Source of the DNA: a virus
IMG/VR virus record: IMGVR_UViG_3300031841_004534
Coordinates: 1 to 23,400 of that record
Reading direction: 5' to 3' (one strand)
DNA length: 23,400 nt
The notes under the pieces were generated by a model that was not told the origin of the DNA, made no database searches, and saw nothing but the letters and a program-made list of their open reading frames with translations. Positions 21,275 to 23,400 of the stretch are shown one piece after another. Position 1 is the stretch's first letter. Every line of letters begins with the position of its first letter. Both the position numbers and the translations under genes were made by a program.

Positions 21275-21619
21275 ATGGCAAATACTTTTAAAAACGATAC
21301 AAAGTCAAGCCTCGTAACTGCTGTTATTACTGATGCATCAGCAACAGTAGTTACTGCCGGTAGCACTGCAACACTTATTATTCTGGGTTTTCTTGCTTCC
21401 AACAAAACAAATACCAGTGCCAATGTTGATGTTTATATCGATAAAAACAGTGGTGATAATGTTTATTTGATTAAAGATGCTCCTGTTCCCGCTGGTTCTA
21501 CACTCGAAATTATCAACGGCAATAAGATCATTCTTGAATCTAGTGATAAGATTCAGGCACGCTCTGGAACAGCAACTGCAATTGATTTAACTGTTAGCTA
21601 TCTTGAGCAGACACCATAA
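21275..21619 (+). CDS. Small beta-rich virion protein, 114 aa
   Basis: The 114-residue protein starts one base after the preceding stop. It is a single beta domain: AVITDASATVVTAGSTATL, ILGFLASNKTNTSANVDVYI, then an APVPAGSTLEIINGNKIIL segment and a final ATAIDLTVSYLEQ. Such small one-domain proteins appear among the fibre genes of many marine phages in my recollection, where they may cap or decorate fibres. No catalytic residues are evident. Confidence 0.65.
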   Translation: MANTFKNDTKSSLVTAVITDASATVVTAGSTATLIILGFLASNKTNTSANVDVYIDKNSGDNVYLIKDAPVPAGSTLEIINGNKIILESSDKIQARSGTATAIDLTVSYLEQTP

Positions 21620-21623
21620 GGAG
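21618..21623 (+). promoter_or_regulatory. Strong Shine-Dalgarno before the chaperone-like gene
   Basis: AAGGAG lies 7 bases before the ATG at 21631. It fixes that start and gives the chaperone-like gene a much better site than its immediate upstream neighbour. Confidence 0.6.
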
Positions 21624-21630
21624 AATAGTT

Positions 21631-21999
21631 ATGGGTTTAACAACTATTTCTAATATTGGTAACATTGAAAAAAAAACGGAAGATTTAGAACATTATATTT
21701 ATTTTTTAGAAAAAAGAGTCAGCATATTAGAGTTAAAAATTTATGAAATTCAGCACCCAGAAAAAGTTCTACAGCTTGATGACTCTTCTTGGGATAATAT
21801 TAGAAAGAAGCGAGATTATATTTTAAAATCAACAGATTGGGTTATGACGCCAGGATCAACCTTGGACCAATCTCAATGGGCAGCTTATCGACAAATTCTT
21901 AGAGACATTCCTCAAAAGTATTCTAAATTGAGTTCTGAATCTGTTGTATGGCCTAAACAACCTTCTTTTGCTGGCCCTAGTGCAGATCCAGTAAAATAA
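21631..21999 (+). CDS. Tail-fibre assembly chaperone-like protein, 122 aa
   Basis: The 122-residue protein starts behind a strong AAGGAG. The N-terminus is a coiled coil (about 9-42, EKKTEDLEHYIYFLEKRV). The C-terminal half has the well-known tail-assembly chaperone pattern: a WDNIRKKRDYILKSTDWVM segment, then SQWAAYRQILRDIPQ, then VVWPKQPSF. The Trp/Arg-Asp/...-DW...YRQ-LRDIP...WP sequence is the signature I recall for phage tail-fibre assembly chaperones, which bind and help fold or trimerise a neighbouring fibre. The gene precedes the 387-aa fibre, its most likely client. The coiled-coil fusion at the N-terminus is less common and could aid oligomerisation. Confidence 0.8.
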   Translation: MGLTTISNIGNIEKKTEDLEHYIYFLEKRVSILELKIYEIQHPEKVLQLDDSSWDNIRKKRDYILKSTDWVMTPGSTLDQSQWAAYRQILRDIPQKYSKLSSESVVWPKQPSFAGPSADPVK

Positions 22000-22013
22000 T
22001 AAATAACAAGATT

Positions 22014-22027
22014 AAAGGAAAACCGTG
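22014..22027 (+). promoter_or_regulatory. Ribosome-binding site supporting a GTG start
   Basis: AAAGGA (22014-22019) lies 5 bases before GTG (22025-22027). The resulting N-terminus (YLGNNLQVAF) matches a fibre N-terminal motif, so GTG rather than a later ATG is the start. Confidence 0.6.
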
Positions 22028-23188
22028 TATCTAGGTAACAATCTTCAAGTAGCATTTCCCAGCTATACAAATATTGATGATATTAGTGGCTCTTTTAATG
22101 GCGCGACTACTTCATTTCCTTTAACTGTAAACGGCTCTTCTCCTGTTCCCTTTCCTTTATCTAGCAATCAATGCTTAATCTCTGTCAATGGCGTTGTACA
22201 GCGTCCAGATGACAGTGGTACTGAAGGTTTTAGGTTGAGTGGCGGCAATATTATTTTTAGTTCTGCACCTGGTTCTGGACAAGATTTTTTTGGCGTAATT
22301 CTTGCTGGCGCTGACTATGTCAATGTTGGCGCTACTTATCCTTCTGGGTCTAGTGCTGTTCCTAGCATTACATTTGATTCCGACCTAGATACAGGTCTTT
22401 ATAACCCTGGCGCTAATCAACTTGGCATAAGTTGCGGTACAACTACCAGTGCAATATTTACTGCTACTGGCTACTCCTTCTTAGCAGGTAGCGCAGCATC
22501 TCCTGGACTATATCCTGCAGACGACACTAACACCGGTCTGTACAGCCCTGGCGCTGATCAAGTTGGTATTGCAACTGGTGGAACTTTACGTTTAAGTTTA
22601 TCAACTACAGCAATTACACCAACGCTTCCTTTTCTTTCTCCTTTAGGAAGTAATAGCGCACCTTCTTATAGTTTTACTGGCGACACCAACACCGGTCTGT
22701 ACAGCCCTGGCGCTGATCAAGTTGGCTTGACAACAGGAGGTACAGATCGTCTGACAATTGACAGTAGTGGTAACGTAGCAATTGATACAAATGTTCTTTA
22801 TGTTGATGCTGCCAACAACCGTGTTGGTGTGGGCACTGCTTTTCCCGCTGCTAATACTAAGTTTGATTTAAGTGGAACTTACGCAGCAAATATTACGGCT
22901 GTAGCAAATCTTGATATTGATTGCAGTACAGCAAATTATTTCACTAAAACCATTAACGCTAATAGTACATTTACATTTAGCAATGTTCCTTCTTCCAGAG
23001 CATATTCTTTTACGCTTGAAGTTGATGTGACTGGAACGAGCACTGCCATTACATGGCCTGCGTCTGTCAAATGGCCTGATGATACGGCACCGAGTTTGAC
23101 AGATACGAAAACGCACTTGTTTATGTTTGTCACGAATGACGGCGGCACGACATGGCGCGGCGCTGCGCTTGTTGATTACACCACCTGA
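22025..23188 (+). CDS. Tail fibre / receptor-binding protein, 387 aa
   Basis: The 387-residue protein starts at GTG with a fibre N-terminal domain: YLGNNLQVAFPSYTNIDDIS, then FNGATTSFPLTVNGSSPVP and ISVNGVVQRPDD (to about 95). Two near-identical modules, TNTGLYSPGADQVGIATGG (about 167-185) and TNTGLYSPGADQVGLTTGG (about 220-238), follow, with a third diverged copy (LDTGLYNPGANQLGISCG, about 122-139). The C-terminal ~100 residues (NITAVANLDIDCSTANYF; TWPASVKWPDDTAP; FVTNDGGTTWRGA) form the globular tip domain seen in many marine phage fibres. Together these describe a trimeric fibre whose tip binds the receptor. Codon use toward the 3' end shifts to GCG/ACG-ending codons, unlike the 5' half. 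Confidence 0.85.
   Translation: MYLGNNLQVAFPSYTNIDDISGSFNGATTSFPLTVNGSSPVPFPLSSNQCLISVNGVVQRPDDSGTEGFRLSGGNIIFSSAPGSGQDFFGVILAGADYVNVGATYPSGSSAVPSITFDSDLDTGLYNPGANQLGISCGTTTSAIFTATGYSFLAGSAASPGLYPADDTNTGLYSPGADQVGIATGGTLRLSLSTTAITPTLPFLSPLGSNSAPSYSFTGDTNTGLYSPGADQVGLTTGGTDRLTIDSSGNVAIDTNVLYVDAANNRVGVGTAFPAANTKFDLSGTYAANITAVANLDIDCSTANYFTKTINANSTFTFSNVPSSRAYSFTLEVDVTGTSTAITWPASVKWPDDTAPSLTDTKTHLFMFVTNDGGTTWRGAALVDYTT
22522..22566 (+). repeat. First copy of a 45-bp direct repeat in the fibre gene
   Basis: The 45 bases here are repeated at 22681-22725 with one difference (T at 22528, C at 22687). They encode the TNTGLYSPGADQVG module. The copies are offset by 159 bases, 53 codons, so recombination between them would stay in frame. 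Confidence 0.9.
22681..22725 (+). repeat. Second copy of the 45-bp direct repeat
   Basis: This is the partner of the copy at 22522-22566, identical at 44 of 45 positions. Synonymous drift is nearly absent, which points to recent duplication or gene conversion, whereas the third, diverged module (from about 22388) shows the older state. Confidence 0.9.
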
Positions 23189-23192
23189 GGAG
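23187..23192 (+). promoter_or_regulatory. Strong Shine-Dalgarno before the last gene
   Basis: GAGGAG overlaps the TGA of the fibre gene and lies 7 bases before the ATG at 23200, fixing that start. Confidence 0.65.
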
Positions 23193-23199
23193 ACTAATC

Positions 23200-23400
23200 A
23201 TGGATCCTATTACACGCCCAATGTTCATGGGGGCTGCCGGGGAGGAAAGTCTTATCGGCACGTTTCTTGAAGGAGGGTATTTTGCTGGATACATTAGCCA
23301 AACTGCAGATGGTAATGCAACGCATGGCCTTATTGTTGCACCTGCGGCTTCTGGCTATAACGGCGGATCAACGTTGCAATGGCAAACAACAAACACCAGC
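23200..23400 (+). CDS. Fibre-region protein, N-terminus only (truncated by window end)
   Basis: The first 67 residues are visible, from an ATG behind a strong GAGGAG. The start (DPITRPMFMGAAG) is followed by FLEGGYFAGYISQTADGNA and THGLIVAPAASGYNG, a glycine-rich pattern I recall from phage tail-tip and fibre-associated proteins, with a Trp near the cut end (TLQWQT). It continues the fibre cluster. Codons ending in C or G (ACG, GGC, GCG) are frequent, as in the 3' end of the gene before. The end of the gene, and so its domain content, lies outside the window. Confidence 0.7.
   Translation, partial: MDPITRPMFMGAAGEESLIGTFLEGGYFAGYISQTADGNATHGLIVAPAASGYNGGSTLQWQTTNTS

Noticed and set aside
1-23400. 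CRISPR arrays, rRNA, insertion sequences, attachment sites
   Set aside because: No regularly spaced short repeats with unique spacers, no transposase or integrase motif and no rRNA-like sequence were seen; the only tandem repeat is within a coding gene.

Overview
This window is the packaging and virion-assembly module of a tailed double-stranded DNA bacteriophage. The likely host is a marine picocyanobacterium (Synechococcus or Prochlorococcus). The anchors are a complete large terminase with Walker A, Walker B and nuclease acidic residues, a portal-like protein, a scaffold-like protein, a probable major capsid protein and a long run of fibre-type proteins. The cyanophage assignment is recall-based inference: the fibre proteins carry motifs such as LYYTDARAR, an RRGTT N-terminus and a YLGN N-terminus, and the reverse-strand membrane/coiled-coil protein resembles small proteins I remember from cyanophages. 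No tape measure, sheath or tube gene is recognisable, so a short-tailed (podovirus-like) particle is possible but unproven. Base composition is AT-leaning. The genes are packed tightly, with stop/start overlaps or gaps of a few bases, and there is no gene-free stretch above about 150 bases.

Layout. 1-5188: the end of an upstream gene, then seven genes of unknown function. Several are rich in Gly/Ala and hydrophobic segments, and one is a long 11-residue-repeat rod protein. They look like internal virion or ejection-type proteins, which is inference only. 5185-7218: probable small terminase and certain large terminase, with a 12-bp palindrome plus half-site at the junction. 7219-10229: a near-consensus sigma70 promoter, a 62-aa AbrB-like swapped-hairpin protein, the portal, and a scaffold-like gene whose first 521 bases are read in a second frame inside the 3' end of the portal gene. 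A rho-independent terminator follows. 10303-10917: two small Met/Gln-rich proteins. 10918-11057: a leader with an extended -10 promoter and four consecutive potential hairpins. 11058-13045: probable major capsid protein and a second abundant virion protein, closed by a second terminator. 13145-16143: an HhH DNA-binding protein, a possible connector, a lysozyme-like protein and small charged proteins, including two 48-aa genes nested in overlaps. 15200-18442: two virion proteins sharing a repeated beta domain; the larger has a SWIM-like CxC...CxH pattern. 18444-23400: fibre and adhesin genes, a tail-fibre-assembly-chaperone-like gene, and one gene in reverse orientation.

How it works together. 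TerS/TerL and the portal package DNA, the scaffold and major capsid protein build the procapsid, the 13-18 kb genes probably complete the head-tail joint and tail, and the 18-23 kb genes provide host recognition. Expression appears segmented by host-type promoters (7222, 10943) and two terminators (10263, 13068). The capsid genes have codon usage and ribosome-binding sites that suggest the highest output. The observations most worth following up are the portal/scaffold dual-frame overlap and the structured capsid-gene leader.
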